Source: DAOTUB01 sp034437455 (GTDB lineage Bacteria > Chloroflexota > Anaerolineae > B4-G1). From it: a DNA stretch of 22,634 bases. Under the pieces are notes generated by a model. The model saw only the letters and a list, made by a program, of their open reading frames with translations, was not told where the DNA came from and ran no database searches. Shown in pieces: positions 22,528 through 22,634 of this stretch. Positions within the stretch are counted from its first letter, which is position 1. The number at the start of each line of letters is the position of its first letter. Both the position numbers and the translations under genes were made by a program. The stretch covers positions 1 to 22,634 of the forward strand of contig DAOTUB010000284.1 of assembly GCA_034437455.1 (NCBI GenBank), given 5' to 3'.

Positions 22528-22634
22528 CTACGAGCTGTCGATCGGTGGTAGCGTTTTCCATCGCTGTTCCAGTTGATTGAGTTGCGCCCGAGATCGTTTT
22601 GCGGAACGAGTATGAAGTCTGAAGCGGGCACGGT
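22528..22634 (-). CDS. Possible C-terminal end of a gene entering from the right edge (partial)
   Basis: On the minus strand a frame is open from the right edge to a TAG at 22530-22528. It encodes 34 residues that read like a basic, helical protein tail (LHTRSAKRSRAQLNQLEQRWKTLPPIDSS in part). Nothing identifies a family. Being only an edge fragment, it could be chance; another minus frame is also open here. Confidence 0.3.
   Translation of the reverse strand, partial: RARFRLHTRSAKRSRAQLNQLEQRWKTLPPIDSS

Noticed and set aside
22440..22631. 63-codon minus-strand frame upstream of the amidohydrolase
   Set aside because: It overlaps the amidohydrolase start and its likely leader, has no suitable ribosome-binding site and no recognisable pattern.

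Overview
The window is a GC-rich bacterial segment with two blocks that face each other. The likely source is a gliding or pilus-motile Chloroflexota-type bacterium of the Anaerolineae/Caldilineae kind. This is inferred from the threonine/proline-rich lipoprotein linker, the abundant roadblock/MglA proteins and the short palindromic dispersed elements. No rRNA or other marker confirms it.

Positions 1-15201 read rightward and form a large chemosensory and polarity cluster. In order it encodes a single-domain receiver, CheC, a terminator-like hairpin and a cheA promoter region, CheA, a CheC/CheX-like protein, CheD, CheY, CheB and CheR. Then come a receiver, a degenerate RsbT-like GHKL protein, a second similar receiver, a second CheB with an altered catalytic His, and a hybrid PAS histidine kinase with a C-terminal receiver. 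After a 467-base repeat-rich gap the block continues with a receiver-roadblock protein, a receiver-PATAN(DUF4388)-roadblock protein, a stand-alone roadblock protein, an MglA-type small GTPase and one more roadblock protein. No CheW, chemoreceptor, flagellar or pilus gene is present, so receptor input and motor output must be encoded elsewhere.

Positions 15243-22443 read leftward and look like housekeeping or accessory genes: a tyrosine-recombinase-fold protein with most catalytic residues changed (with a near-consensus promoter), a DEDD exonuclease-like protein with TPRs, a Tat-exported L,D-transpeptidase, a lipoprotein, a methylguanine-DNA methyltransferase, a HAD phosphatase, an amphi-Trp/DUF1508 protein and a metal-dependent amidohydrolase. 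Partial genes may lie at both window edges.

Working model (inference): CheA, tuned by CheR/CheB/CheD/CheC, phosphorylates several receivers. Two of these are fused directly to MglB-like roadblock domains next to an MglA GTPase, which gives a short physical route from a two-component phosphorelay to a polarity GTPase. Palindromic MITE-like elements occupy the gaps between genes, and one short palindrome lies in frame inside cheA.
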